A stretch of 52,440 bases of DNA, taken from CAYMLQ01 sp964390795 (GTDB lineage: Bacteria; Verrucomicrobiota; Kiritimatiellia; RFP12; UBA1067). Of this stretch, positions 35,301 through 43,356 are shown piece after piece. The notes under the pieces are model-generated. The model made no database searches. It was not told the origin of the DNA and saw only the letters and a program-made list of their open reading frames with translations. The DNA lies in the NCBI GenBank assembly GCA_964390795.1, contig CAYMLQ010000006.1:1-52440 (forward strand). Reading direction: 5' to 3'. Position 1 is the stretch's first letter, and the number at the start of each line of letters is the position of its first letter. A program made the translations under genes and the position numbers.

Positions 35301-35629
35301 TGCAGATAATGAGCGAAGGTATGCCATTCCGCGCGCGTGACCGAATCGGAGGCTTGAAAGAGCGCCGCGCCGCTCTGTAGAATGCGCGCATGGTCGTCGA
35401 GGCGCGAAGACAGGAGTCGCTGATACTCCTTGACGTGCAGAAAAAATTCGTGCTCCGCACGCCGCTTCACGCTCTCCCACATGGAGCAGGTCGCTGCGGC
35501 GGTAATCAGCAGGCCGGCCGCCAGTACGAACCACATGGCTCGCGCGTCACGCAGCAAGGACTGGGTGAGCGGCAACACGGCCACTCGCTGGCCGTCTGTG
35601 GCCGCTCGGCTAGAGGGGGGGGTATTCAC
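32330..35629 (-). CDS. CHASE-domain hybrid sensor histidine kinase
   Basis: 1099-aa membrane sensor. Transmembrane helix about 30-50 (FVLAAGLLITAAATCSMW), a periplasmic CHASE domain about 75-300 (EYQRLLSSRLDDHARILQSG ... YTSIIYLEPFTNRNLRAFGY, FSEPVRRTAMERARDTG), second helix about 330-352 (VWLVLVGGLFISLLLFALL). Two PAS domains (about 373-480 and 495-610), HisKA with His near 634 (LANMSHEIRTPLNAILGYA), HATPase with DTGCGIPDDFLPRLFEPFEQ and GAGLGLTISR, and a receiver (about 893-1010) with VVLMDACMPGMDG, then the helical tail. CHASE domains bind small extracellular ligands (cytokinin-like or peptides in known cases). First gene of the four-gene minus-strand signalling operon. Catalytic residues intact; ligand unknown. 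Confidence 0.9.
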   Translation of the reverse strand: MNTPPSSRAATDGQRVAVLPLTQSLLRDARAMWFVLAAGLLITAAATCSMWESVKRRAEHEFFLHVKEYQRLLSSRLDDHARILQSGAALFQASDSVTRAEWHTFAHYLQLEKQLPGIQGMGFALLIPRAELSRHLLSIRNEGFPAYTVRPEGDRDIYTSIIYLEPFTNRNLRAFGYDMFSEPVRRTAMERARDTGSAALSGKVVLVQETDADVQAGTLMYVPVYRNGLPADTVEQRRAALLGWVYSPYRMTDLIQGIFGDRDLTQEKQHHLEVFDGNQPSPQACLYRCHPAEHDRIWPAVRHTQFVPIAFNDHCWTLSLAQTGGGLLSVDYLRVWLVLVGGLFISLLLFALLRALLNTYTQEQRKAEEALQVSESNFRAFFESMTDMIIVGTPEGCIIFTNTVVTRTLGYSPDELTSKCLLDLYPADRRQEAEAIFDAMFRGENQSCSLPLSSKDGTLVPTDSRLWRGQWNGEQCLFGIYKNLSVEQEAQQRFETLFRNNPSLIALSSLPDRRFVDVNDAFVTTLGYSRQEVIGHTTGDLNLFMVPELQVSVASQLQSEGHLSGVELQVRCKDGTVLYGLFSGEVLKSQGQPYLLTVMTDITARKQAERDLTQARDTAEAATRAKGLFLANMSHEIRTPLNAILGYAQILSHTCSACETGNQGVATILKSGEHLLDLLNNILASVRLDSQKTRLEDTGFDVHLLLNDICLMLKHGTPEHRLAISATWTPAIPQFIRADKGKIRQVLFNLVGNATKFTKAGSIRLEADRLETDADGHPLALPDAQMMIALRVKDTGCGIPDDFLPRLFEPFEQAGQHTQTSTGAGLGLTISRRIARAMGGDITAQSVEGQGSTFLFSFVAKPDYGEHTQTALPSAEPEPSLAESRCRVLIVDDDDDNRKMLSTMLTRAGFVTALAASGQQALDALTKHAPINVVLMDACMPGMDGIEAIRRIRERPGMADLPILLVTGLSEGDEASTAEAAQANGCVFKPFKREQLLQEIQRVIEQDRTGDVPSAHTGTQEAQQPPACIPHEAFRSLPAALASAFELAVSCGDITTLRSTLPAVKNLNPLLADHLSPLIAAYDYDALRRLLDPNPGDPA

Positions 35630-35723
35630 GGGTTTACCTTGTGTGAGAAAGTATAGCAGTCTCGCAGCGCAGTTTCCATTTATTCATTTCAAGGAAATTG
35701 ATCCGCACGGCTGGCCCTCCCGC

Positions 35724-38700
35724 TCACCGCTGCCCGGCCAGTTCTTCCAGTTCCTTCGAGAGGCTGGCGAAGTCGTTGCCGGCCGCAGCGGACGCACTGG
35801 CCACCATGGGCTCCGCCTGAGTCAGGATCTGGCGGGCTTCGCTGGTCCGCCGCAGCCTCAGGTTCAGCTTGGCCCAGGTGAGGCGCGGGCGCAGATCGTT
35901 TGCGCCAAGCGAAAGGGCGCGTCCGATTGCCGTTTCGGCTTCGACCAGCCGGTTCTGGTCGGCGAGGACGCTACCCAAGGTGTCCCAGGCGAGAAAGAAG
36001 TCCGGGTCGAGCCGGAGGGCATGGCGGACATTCTTTTCTGCGTCCGCGAGATTTTTCCTGATGCGGAGCAGGCCGGCAAGATCGGTCAGGTTTCCCGCAG
36101 AAGGACGTGACGCGACGCTTCTGCGCAGGTGATTCTCGGCCTCGTCATAGCGTTGCTGCGCGAGCCGGATGCCGCCCAGGAGGGTGTTGGCGGGGCCGTG
36201 ACGCGGATCGGCTTTGAGAATGTCGGAGGTGTCCGCTTCAATGAGCGCGGCGTCGCCGATCAGGAGGTCGGTCTGCAGCAGGTGATCCTGAGCCTCTTTG
36301 AGGCCGGGATGGCGCGTGAGCGCCCGGGCGAAGAAGAGCCGAGCGTCGCGGTTGCGGGGAGGCGCCGAATGGAGCGCCAGGCGTCCCTCGATCAGGTCGA
36401 CGAGTTCATGCCCGGACTCGCCTGCCGCCGCACGCATCGCCGGGCGCACGAGGGACGCGACCTCGGCCGACCTGCCGCTGTCGAGCAGGATGCCGGCCAG
36501 CAGCGACCAGCCGGAAAGGCTGTCGGGATGGGCACGCAGAAAGGCGTGTAGGCGGGTCTCGGCACCTGCCAGGTCTCCTGCGCGCATCGCGTGGGTGGCC
36601 AGTTCCAGCGTGTTTTCCTTGGCGGGCGTTGCGCCGTCGGCGGGTGGCGGCAGGCGCAGCGTGTCTGTCGCGCGGCTCTGGCAATAGGCGACCCATTGGA
36701 GGACGAGCGGGTGTGCGGCGGTGGCGTTTAGGGTCTCGAGCAAGTCGGCGGGCTGGCTGCGCAGCGCGCCGTAACGGGCGGCACAGCGTTCGAACAGGAA
36801 CCCCCGTTCGAGCCGCTCTGCGGCCTGCAGGACCAGACTCTCCTGGTCGGCGGAGGCTCCCAGCGAAAAGTTGCGGAGGTCCAGCCCGTAACGGTTGAAC
36901 GACGCGCAGCGATTGTTAGGATCTAGGCGCAGGGCGTGCCCGTAGGCGAGTGCGGCCTCGCTGTCGCAGCCCCGCCCATCGAGGGAAACGCCGAGGTCGT
37001 TGGAGATGCGGCTGGCCTGGCGGCGGGCGTCGCGCAACAGCGACGCCAGAGCCGGCGGGCGTTCCAGATCGCGTGACAGGAGCGGCTCCAGCGCACGCCA
37101 GAAGGTCTCATATGTCCGCATGCGTTGCGGGACGTCGGGCAGGGGGATGCTCTCGGGCTCCCTCGCCGTCGGGTGGGCGTCGGGGATCACCTGTGAGGCG
37201 CTTGCAAAGCCACCGGTTTTCGCAAGAGGAGTGTTCAGGGTTCGGGGTTCAGGGGGCGATTCCGGCCTGAACCCTGGCTTCCTGAACCCTGACCCCTTGT
37301 GCGTGCGGGGTTTTGCAAGCGCCTCGTGTGTCAGGGCCGGCTGAAGATTTTGGAGCCGGGCCTGAATCCGCAGATGAAGGCCGAGAGCGCCATCAGGGAC
37401 GAGACGGCAGGTGTCGTCTGACAGGGCGAGCAACTCGCATGCGACACGGTCTGCAAAGGCACCGTTCCGCCCGTCGGCCTCGCCCGCGTTGCGGAGCGGG
37501 GCTAAGAGGACCAGCGCGACGGTGAAGCCGGCCATCCAGCGTGAGAGGGTGCGCTGCAGCTGCGCCTGCAGCGGCGCCTGCGGCGCCTCGTCTTCGTCCG
37601 GAGACGTTTGGAGAACGGTTCGCAACTGGCGCCAGTAGGTGTAGACGAGCCCGACCGTCAGGGCGGTGGCAAGGCCGGCGTAGACGGGGGTGTGGAACCC
37701 CTGCCGGGCTGCGCCCCACGGCGTATAGGGGAGTCCCAGCAGGCAGGCGGCCGCGGCGAGGGTGGCAAGCACGCCCAGAAGGCACCAAGACGATTGTGCG
37801 CGGGACTCGCGGCTGGTGAGGAAGAGAGTGGTGCCCCATGCCATGGCCAGAAGGGGAAGGGCTGCGAACAGCATGGGCCGCCATTCCAGGCGCCCCCAGC
37901 CCTGCTTCAGCTCGGACAGATGGGCCTGCGCGATCACAAGGAACGGAACGTCTGGCTGAAGGATGTCAAACGTGTGTCCCATACCGTCTATGCTAAACAG
38001 GGAGGCCAAGCCGCAGCCGAGCCCGAGAAGTCCCGCGAAGAGAGCGGGTGGCTCAAACGGTCGAGGGAGGTGGTCATGATTGGCCGACGCCTTAAAAAGC
38101 AGAAAAACGACCGCCGGAGCCGCAGCAACGAAGAGTACGGATTCGGCCATGCCCAGGCAGCCGAGGAAGCAGGCCGCGAGCGTGCAGAAGGTGTTCCCCT
38201 CGAAAACGGCCTTCACCAGAAGCAGCAGCAGCGCGAAAAAGAGAAGAAGGTCAAAGGTCTGGGGATGCAGGCTGACCGATGCAGACCAGAAGGGCGCGCC
38301 GAGCGCGAAGGCGAGCGCGGTCAACAGGCCGGCCCTTTTGGCGATGGTCTCCGAGGCTGCGCAGACGGCAGGTACGACCGGTCCGGAGAGCGGCGCGGCA
38401 TCCTGTACGGAAAGCGCTTCGCCGGCTCCGGGGACGACCTCCTGTCGGGCTTCGCGCTGAAGGCCTTCGGACAGCACGCGGCGGGTCAGGTGAAAAAGCA
38501 GGACCGAGGCGAGCACGCCGCAGAGTGCGCTGAAGAAGTTGAGGCGAAAGGGCAGGTCGAAGAGCGGGATGGAGGCGACGGACTGGGCCGCGAACCTCCA
38601 GACGGGATTGCGGACTGGCAGGTCGGGAAGCAGGTTCAGAGCGGCCGCCACTGAACAGGCGGATGCGCCCGGATAGACGGCGGGGCAGAGCGTCAGAGCA

Positions 38701-38831
38701 TAGACCGCCAACGAGGTGAGGCCGACGATCCACGCAAGAGGGGCGCCGCGTCGCGGAGGCGGGCTAGGGGGACAGGCGCCGCAGGCGGTTCTGGGAGAGG
38801 GTGCGGCCTTTTGTGTAGGTGATGTTTCCAT
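35724..38831 (-). CDS. DUF2723-like membrane protein with C-terminal TPR repeats (copy 1)
   Basis: 1035 aa from 38831; an earlier in-frame Met at 38930 would overlap the upstream gene by 56 bp and adds a low-complexity Arg-rich tail, so 38831 is preferred, though its ribosome site is weak. The N-terminal half has about ten hydrophobic helices of the DUF2723/TMEM260 (GT117, protein O-mannosyltransferase-like) type: LTLCPAVYPGASACSVAAAL, FRLNFFSALCGVLASVLLF. The C-terminal half holds TPR-like repeats (AEKNVRHALRLDPDFFLAWD, AETAIGRALSLGANDLRP). A 131-bp repeat element is inserted in frame near residue 503-545. The upstream gene is a paralog. DUF2723 proteins with TPRs occur widely in Bacteroidetes and PVC bacteria; glycosyl transfer to exported proteins is plausible but unproved. 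Catalytic Asp not clearly identifiable. Confidence 0.75.
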   Translation of the reverse strand: METSPTQKAAPSPRTACGACPPSPPPRRGAPLAWIVGLTSLAVYALTLCPAVYPGASACSVAAALNLLPDLPVRNPVWRFAAQSVASIPLFDLPFRLNFFSALCGVLASVLLFHLTRRVLSEGLQREARQEVVPGAGEALSVQDAAPLSGPVVPAVCAASETIAKRAGLLTALAFALGAPFWSASVSLHPQTFDLLLFFALLLLLVKAVFEGNTFCTLAACFLGCLGMAESVLFVAAAPAVVFLLFKASANHDHLPRPFEPPALFAGLLGLGCGLASLFSIDGMGHTFDILQPDVPFLVIAQAHLSELKQGWGRLEWRPMLFAALPLLAMAWGTTLFLTSRESRAQSSWCLLGVLATLAAAACLLGLPYTPWGAARQGFHTPVYAGLATALTVGLVYTYWRQLRTVLQTSPDEDEAPQAPLQAQLQRTLSRWMAGFTVALVLLAPLRNAGEADGRNGAFADRVACELLALSDDTCRLVPDGALGLHLRIQARLQNLQPALTHEALAKPRTHKGSGFRKPGFRPESPPEPRTLNTPLAKTGGFASASQVIPDAHPTAREPESIPLPDVPQRMRTYETFWRALEPLLSRDLERPPALASLLRDARRQASRISNDLGVSLDGRGCDSEAALAYGHALRLDPNNRCASFNRYGLDLRNFSLGASADQESLVLQAAERLERGFLFERCAARYGALRSQPADLLETLNATAAHPLVLQWVAYCQSRATDTLRLPPPADGATPAKENTLELATHAMRAGDLAGAETRLHAFLRAHPDSLSGWSLLAGILLDSGRSAEVASLVRPAMRAAAGESGHELVDLIEGRLALHSAPPRNRDARLFFARALTRHPGLKEAQDHLLQTDLLIGDAALIEADTSDILKADPRHGPANTLLGGIRLAQQRYDEAENHLRRSVASRPSAGNLTDLAGLLRIRKNLADAEKNVRHALRLDPDFFLAWDTLGSVLADQNRLVEAETAIGRALSLGANDLRPRLTWAKLNLRLRRTSEARQILTQAEPMVASASAAAGNDFASLSKELEELAGQR
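37195..37325. mobile_element. 131-bp MITE/RPE-like element inserted in frame in the DUF2723-TPR gene
   Basis: Perfect 14-bp terminal inverted repeats GAGGCGCTTGCAAA (37195-37208) and TTTGCAAGCGCCTC (37312-37325) bound it. Inside are heptads GTTCAGG GTTCGGG GTTCAGG (37233-37253) and later AACCCTG copies in the opposite orientation, so the interior is also partly palindromic. In the protein it encodes EALAKP ... GGFASA and a Pro/Arg-rich middle. The neighbouring paralog lacks this segment. No transposase, so it would need one in trans. No target-site duplication could be recognised with confidence. Confidence 0.75.
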
Positions 38832-38874
38832 GACGCGTCTGCGCCGTCTGCCCCGAGCGCTCGTTTTCGCTGGC

Positions 38875-41800
38875 TCAGGGATTGCCCGCGAGGGATTGCA
38901 GACTGCGCATGAGGTGGGCGTGGTCGTCACGCACAGAAGGGGCTGTTTTGCTGAGCAGGGTCTTCGCCGAGTCGAGAATCCGGGTGGCCTCTTTCAGATT
39001 GCCTTCCTTGATGCGCAGGCGCGTAAGCGTCAGGTAAAGGCGGGGGTCGTTAGCTCCCAGAGCGAACGCGCAGTGAAGCGGGCTGTACGCCTCGTCGGTT
39101 CGGCCGGTTTCAAGGAGGATGTTGCCCAGCGTGTCCCAGGCCTGATAGAAATTGGGGGCGGACCGGATGGCCAGGCGGGCCTGCTGTTCGGCTTCGGCAG
39201 GTTTGTTCTGCTGGCGGAGCAACTCGGCCAGATCATTCAGTGCGCCTGCCGTCGGCTGGCTTTTGATGCTCTGACGGAGAAAGCCCTCTGACTCGGCGTA
39301 GCGCTTCTGGGCTAGGCGGCGGCTTCCCAGAATGGCGTTTGCGCCGGTATGGTCGGGAAGGCCTGAGACGATCTTGAGCGCATCCGCCTCGATCTGTGCG
39401 GCGTCTCCGAGCAGCCGGTCGACGCTCAGCAGCCGGTCGCCGGCGACCGGCAGCTTGGGATTCAGCGACAGGGCGCGGTCAAAGCAGGCGCGCGCCTCAG
39501 CCGGACGGGGCGGGGTGACCCGCATCAGGAGGCAGCCTTGCGTCATGTCGGCGAGGGTGTTGTCGCCCAGGCCGGATGCGGTGCGCATCGCGGGAATGAT
39601 GGCGTCCTGGATCTCCTTCGTTTCGCCGCGGTTCATGAGGATCTCGGCGAGTAGGGACCAGGCGGAGAGATTACCCGGCTGGTTTCTGACGAGCAGGCGC
39701 AACAATCTTTCCGCGCGAACCGGCTTTCCGCCCAACAGAGCGGCCATCGCTTGCGTGAGTTTCAGGTCAGGTGCCTTGTCGACCGGTTCGGCTGCCGCAA
39801 GCGTGGAAGGGGGCTGGGTACGCGGCATCTGACGCGACAGCATCAACCATTTGTCAAGCAGGTTGAGCATCGTTTCGGGCGGTTTCGTTCCCAAGCCATA
39901 GTCCAACATCACGGCGGGCAGAACCCTGTCAGCCTCTTGGCGAGACAACATGCCGCCGCGCCGCACCTCGCTGTCGAATGTGTCGAAGAAGCCGGCTTGA
40001 GCGGTGACGGTCGTCATGAGTTTGACGAATTCGAGCGGAGCGCCCAGCGTCCTGTCGCGCAGGGATAGCCCATACCGGTTGAGCATGGCGCAGAGGTTAC
40101 GCTCGTCCAAGCGCAAGGCTTCGCCGTATGCGGTGTCCGCAGCCGGCCTGTCCTCCAGATGCTCCAGAAGTACGCCGAGATCGTTGGCCATGCGGCTCAC
40201 ATGCGAGCGGATGCGGGAGTGCACAAGGCGCAGCTCGGGGCGCAGGGCAGGGTCTTCAATCAGATACGGGGCGATACGCAGCCAGGACTCTTGGCTCCGG
40301 GCGAGCAGAGCCTTGGCCTCGCTGCGGCCGATTTCTGTTGCGCCAGAGTAAAGCAGGCCGTTGGGCACCGGAAGAAGACCTGCACGCTGCCAGACACCGG
40401 GGTCTCCTATGACGGCGACTTGTCCGCGTGCTTTGGGATTTTTCTGAAGCCACTGCTCTACGAACGCGGCGGCGGAGGGTTTCGGAACGTCATCCGCTCC
40501 CGGAAGGGTGAGCCGGAACGGCGCTTGCTTGTCAGACGTGATTGACTTCTCACCCTCCGCCGTTCTGGGACACGGCAGGAAGGTCTGGTTTCTTCCGCTC
40601 AAGTGGCTGCCGATGAGCAGGTTCAGGTCAAGGGTGCCGTCTGTCAGGAGGCAGCGTGCGGCTCCTGCCTGATCGAGCATGGCATAGGCGATACGGTCGG
40701 CAAACAAGGCTCTCCGCCCGTCGGCGTCATCCGCGTTCGTGTTGATCGCACGCAGGGTCACGATGCCCAGGAGGCCGCACATGCCAAAGCCCAACAGGCG
40801 CAACCCCAGCGAAGTGGCATGCTGATCGTCGGGGTCTTCACGTTTCGGCACGACGGCAAACAGGCACCAGAAGACAAACACCGCACCGGTGGCGATGGCG
40901 ATGGATAAGGCGGGTATGACGGGCAAGTGGCTGCCCTCGCGAGCGAGGGCCCACGCGGTTTTAGGCAGGTTCATCAGGCAGGCCAGCGAAACGCCTGCGA
41001 TCATGAGGTTAGCGAGGGCCCACTTCCACCGCGCGACCTCGTCTTGATGAGAGTAGAACACCCGAAGGCTGACTAGGGCGAGCAGGAGCGGGCCGGTTGT
41101 TTGCAGGAAGATTAAGGCGCCGCCGATCTTCGGCAGGCCGCGCAGGAATGCGCCCGTATGCTGATGTGCGAGGCTTGAGAGCAAGCCGAAAAAGTGGTCC
41201 GAACTGAAGGTGTGCCCCCACTCGGACTGCAGCAGAAAGAGCAGCAGATTGGCGGCCAAGCCTGAGAAACCCGTCGCCAGCATGAGGAGGACAAAGGACT
41301 CTGAGATGTGGCTGTAGCGGATGCTTGCCAGGAGCATCAGGACGATGGCGAGGGGCGCCAGCGCGACGAAGGTAACCGACTCGACCAGGCCGAGGCCCAG
41401 CAGAAACACGGCGGCTACGCAAGCGCTGGCTTTTCCCGTGAAGTGATAGCAGGCCACAAGATCCAAGCAAACGAACAGAAGGAGGAGCGTGAACGGCTGC
41501 ATGTGCAGGCAGGTCGAGGCGATCCAGATGGGCGCCGAAAAGGCGAAGGCGATCGCGGTGATGATCCCGCCCAAGGTGGAAACGATGTGTTCCACGGAGT
41601 CGCCGTCTGTCATGGGATGATCTGCGGAGGCTTTGAATGGCGCGCTGGCAGGATCCTCGTCGCCCATCGGAACCAGTTGGAGGGAGGGCGCGTCGCGGAT
41701 GAATTCGAAGATGATCCGCTTCGTGATGCGGAAGAGCCAGGCCGCCGCCAGGCTGCCGCAAACCGCCGAGAACAGGTTGAGGCGGAACACCGTTTCAAAG

Positions 41801-42114
41801 CAGGGGATTTTTGTGACGATACGGGCGGCCAGCAACCCGAGCGGGTGGGTTGCCGGAAGGGACGGCAGCAGGCCGAGCGCTTTGCCGGTCTCAATGGCGG
41901 AGCCGCCCGGGACCACGCCGTGCGAGAGCGTGAGGACATAGGCGGTCAAGGTGAGCAGGCCGATGCCGCACATGAGCCAAAGTTCATTGGTGTCCCGACA
42001 GTAGAGAGTATTCCGCGCTTTCCGAAAACCAGAGACTATGGTGGGCAATGTGGCATGGACGCGTGATAATGCGGGCCGACGGGGCAGAAACATGCGAAAA
42101 GGGGATGTGGGCAT
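38875..42114 (-). CDS. DUF2723-like membrane protein with C-terminal TPR repeats (copy 2)
   Basis: 1079 aa. The ATG at 42114 is chosen because GGAGGG lies 8 bp upstream; an in-frame Met at 42141 lies before this site. Same plan as the downstream gene: DUF2723-like N-terminus (YVLTLSHGVVPGGSAIETG, THPLGLLAARIVTKIPC, FRLNLFSAVCGSLAAAWLF), about ten helices, then TPRs (AYGEALRLDERNLCAMLNRYG, AEQQARLAIRSAPNFYQAWD, YSPLHCAFALGANDPR). The two proteins align along most of their length, indicating tandem duplication, but copy 2 lacks the 131-bp insert. It follows the PEP-CTERM gene by about 110 bp on the same strand, so the pair may be co-transcribed; a role in modifying exported surface proteins is speculative. 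Confidence 0.75.
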   Translation of the reverse strand: MPTSPFRMFLPRRPALSRVHATLPTIVSGFRKARNTLYCRDTNELWLMCGIGLLTLTAYVLTLSHGVVPGGSAIETGKALGLLPSLPATHPLGLLAARIVTKIPCFETVFRLNLFSAVCGSLAAAWLFRITKRIIFEFIRDAPSLQLVPMGDEDPASAPFKASADHPMTDGDSVEHIVSTLGGIITAIAFAFSAPIWIASTCLHMQPFTLLLLFVCLDLVACYHFTGKASACVAAVFLLGLGLVESVTFVALAPLAIVLMLLASIRYSHISESFVLLMLATGFSGLAANLLLFLLQSEWGHTFSSDHFFGLLSSLAHQHTGAFLRGLPKIGGALIFLQTTGPLLLALVSLRVFYSHQDEVARWKWALANLMIAGVSLACLMNLPKTAWALAREGSHLPVIPALSIAIATGAVFVFWCLFAVVPKREDPDDQHATSLGLRLLGFGMCGLLGIVTLRAINTNADDADGRRALFADRIAYAMLDQAGAARCLLTDGTLDLNLLIGSHLSGRNQTFLPCPRTAEGEKSITSDKQAPFRLTLPGADDVPKPSAAAFVEQWLQKNPKARGQVAVIGDPGVWQRAGLLPVPNGLLYSGATEIGRSEAKALLARSQESWLRIAPYLIEDPALRPELRLVHSRIRSHVSRMANDLGVLLEHLEDRPAADTAYGEALRLDERNLCAMLNRYGLSLRDRTLGAPLEFVKLMTTVTAQAGFFDTFDSEVRRGGMLSRQEADRVLPAVMLDYGLGTKPPETMLNLLDKWLMLSRQMPRTQPPSTLAAAEPVDKAPDLKLTQAMAALLGGKPVRAERLLRLLVRNQPGNLSAWSLLAEILMNRGETKEIQDAIIPAMRTASGLGDNTLADMTQGCLLMRVTPPRPAEARACFDRALSLNPKLPVAGDRLLSVDRLLGDAAQIEADALKIVSGLPDHTGANAILGSRRLAQKRYAESEGFLRQSIKSQPTAGALNDLAELLRQQNKPAEAEQQARLAIRSAPNFYQAWDTLGNILLETGRTDEAYSPLHCAFALGANDPRLYLTLTRLRIKEGNLKEATRILDSAKTLLSKTAPSVRDDHAHLMRSLQSLAGNP

Positions 42115-42225
42115 AATAACCCTCCAAGTTGGGGGTGGCACAGTAGTTCATCCCCTAAAAAGGGGCGTTCATTCTGCCGTCACTGCCTGAACCCGCCGGA
42201 ACGGGCGGGGCGCGGCAGTCAGAAA

Positions 42226-42951
42226 TCAGCACGCGGTCTTCTTGAACCGGCGGCGCATCAGAACGGTCACGCAGCCGAACCCGAGCAGGGCCAGCGTGGA
42301 AGGCTCGGGAACCTGATCGTAATAGTACGTGATGGAGGCGTTGGCGAGTCCCACCAAATTAATCGACCCGGATTCACCGTCGGAAATCGTCAAGCGCCCC
42401 TTAACTGATGTGAAGTCGGCGAGCGTTGTGATTTCCCCGGTTCCCAAGAAGCGCCCCAGATCGGTAGAGATATTGCCGCTGCTGACCGAGCCCGGTGCCG
42501 TCCCCTGCGAGTTGACGCCGTAGTTCACAAGCGCGGTGTTATTCGCGACCGTTCCTAAGTTAACGGTTTCATAATGCTCTCGCGATGTCGCATCGCTGCC
42601 ATACGATAATAGGCTTCCGTCGTTGCCTGTGCCTGTAAAATACAGTTCTGGTGTATCCGCTAAGCCCGAATAGTTACTGAAATTGATCGTCCCGTGAACA
42701 GACCCGTCCAGGGAGATGACCGCGTAGAGCAGCGTAAAATCGTTCGCGCTGCCCCCCCTCGCCGCGGCTGCCCAGGAGGTGTTGAACTGGGACAGGTTCA
42801 TTTCGCGAACAGTTCCGCCAAGCCCCAGAACAATATTGTCGAGTGAGGCGGAATAGGTGACCGAATTGGCGGTCCAAACACCCGTGTCTGCCGCGTGCGC
42901 GAGCGACAACGGAAGAAGGATCATCAGAAACGTGCGAACTGTCTTTTTCAT
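42226..42951 (-). CDS. PEP-CTERM sorting domain protein
   Basis: 241-aa exported protein. The ATG at 42951 has GGAGAG 5-6 bp upstream and starts a signal peptide, MKKTVRTFLMILLPLSLAHA; the open frame reaches 43026, but that part is not signal-like. The middle is a beta-rich domain with no hits I recognise (asparagine/serine-rich, Leu-Gly-Thr repeats). The C-terminus is a textbook PEP-CTERM signal: VPEPSTLALLGFGCVTVLM followed by RRRFKK, i.e. VPEP, hydrophobic helix, basic tail, which exosortase (EpsH) would process. No exosortase is in the window. Typical of PVC and gammaproteobacterial exopolysaccharide producers. Transcribed from a region with three TTAGTCAAGG-type repeats. Confidence 0.9.
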   Translation of the reverse strand: MKKTVRTFLMILLPLSLAHAADTGVWTANSVTYSASLDNIVLGLGGTVREMNLSQFNTSWAAAARGGSANDFTLLYAVISLDGSVHGTINFSNYSGLADTPELYFTGTGNDGSLLSYGSDATSREHYETVNLGTVANNTALVNYGVNSQGTAPGSVSSGNISTDLGRFLGTGEITTLADFTSVKGRLTISDGESGSINLVGLANASITYYYDQVPEPSTLALLGFGCVTVLMRRRFKKTAC

Positions 42952-43070
42952 TTTCTCTCCCTCGAGGCTGCTTCCGTGTCCCTTAGGGCGACCCCTGAAG
43001 CGTCTTACTCGTATGGATGGAAACACATAGTTTCCCTCAGAAGGGCCATAGCATGCTAGAGTTGTATGGA

Positions 43071-43158
43071 TTAGTCAAGGGCAATTTTCAAAAATAATGT
43101 ACTTAGTCAAGGTAAAACACATAAGACCATAGGCTTACGACTAAATACTTAGTCTTGG
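43071..43158 (-). promoter_or_regulatory. Three TTAGTCAAGG boxes upstream of the PEP-CTERM gene
   Basis: TTAGTCAAGG occurs at 43071-43080 and 43103-43112, and TTAGTCTTGG at 43149-43158; the longer core TACTTAGTC is repeated 46 bp apart (43100, 43146). The third forms GACTAA-N4-TTAGTC with bases before it. The spacing and AT-rich surroundings suggest binding sites for an unknown regulator of the PEP-CTERM gene. Confidence 0.45.
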
Positions 43159-43286
43159 AGCGCGGTTCTCCTTGGCAAGGAAAGGGGAGCGCGGGGACGT
43201 TCAACGCTCAACGAAGACCCGCGCGATTTCGCATTCTGTCCCCGGTCAACTCCCAGGGAGCAGAGGCAAAGAATAAGCGAAAAGGG

Positions 43287-43332
43287 AACGCCGAACGCTC
43301 AACGTTCAACGCTCAACTTTCAACGCTCAACG
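43287..43332. repeat. Heptad array AACGCTC-type, intergenic
   Basis: Six heptads: AACGCCG, AACGCTC, AACGTTC, AACGCTC, AACTTTC, AACGCTC, then AACG. Same unit as inside the GH2-like gene. A second short stretch, ACGTTC-AACGCTC-AACG, lies at 43196-43213. The array ends 24 bp from the SPFH gene stop. Confidence 0.9.
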
Positions 43333-43356
43333 GGACTGCTGGCGGCTGTCCTGCCC

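Larger units (their letters stand above)
42952..43356. other. Intergenic region with TTAGTCAAGG repeats and heptads
   Basis: About 405 bp without a gene between the PEP-CTERM gene and the SPFH operon end. It contains three direct repeats of TTAGTC(A/T)(A/T)GG at 43071-43080, 43103-43112 and 43149-43158; the last is the right half of the inverted repeat GACTAA-ATAC-TTAGTC (43139-43154). These lie 120-207 bp before the PEP-CTERM start, a plausible regulator-binding region. Farther on are AACGCTC-type heptads at 43196-43213 and 43287-43332 and a repeated GGAGCGCGG (about 43157 and 43186). Confidence 0.5.

Noticed and set aside
43287..43332. Possible CRISPR array
   Set aside because: Unit is 7 bp with no spacers; tandem heptads instead.
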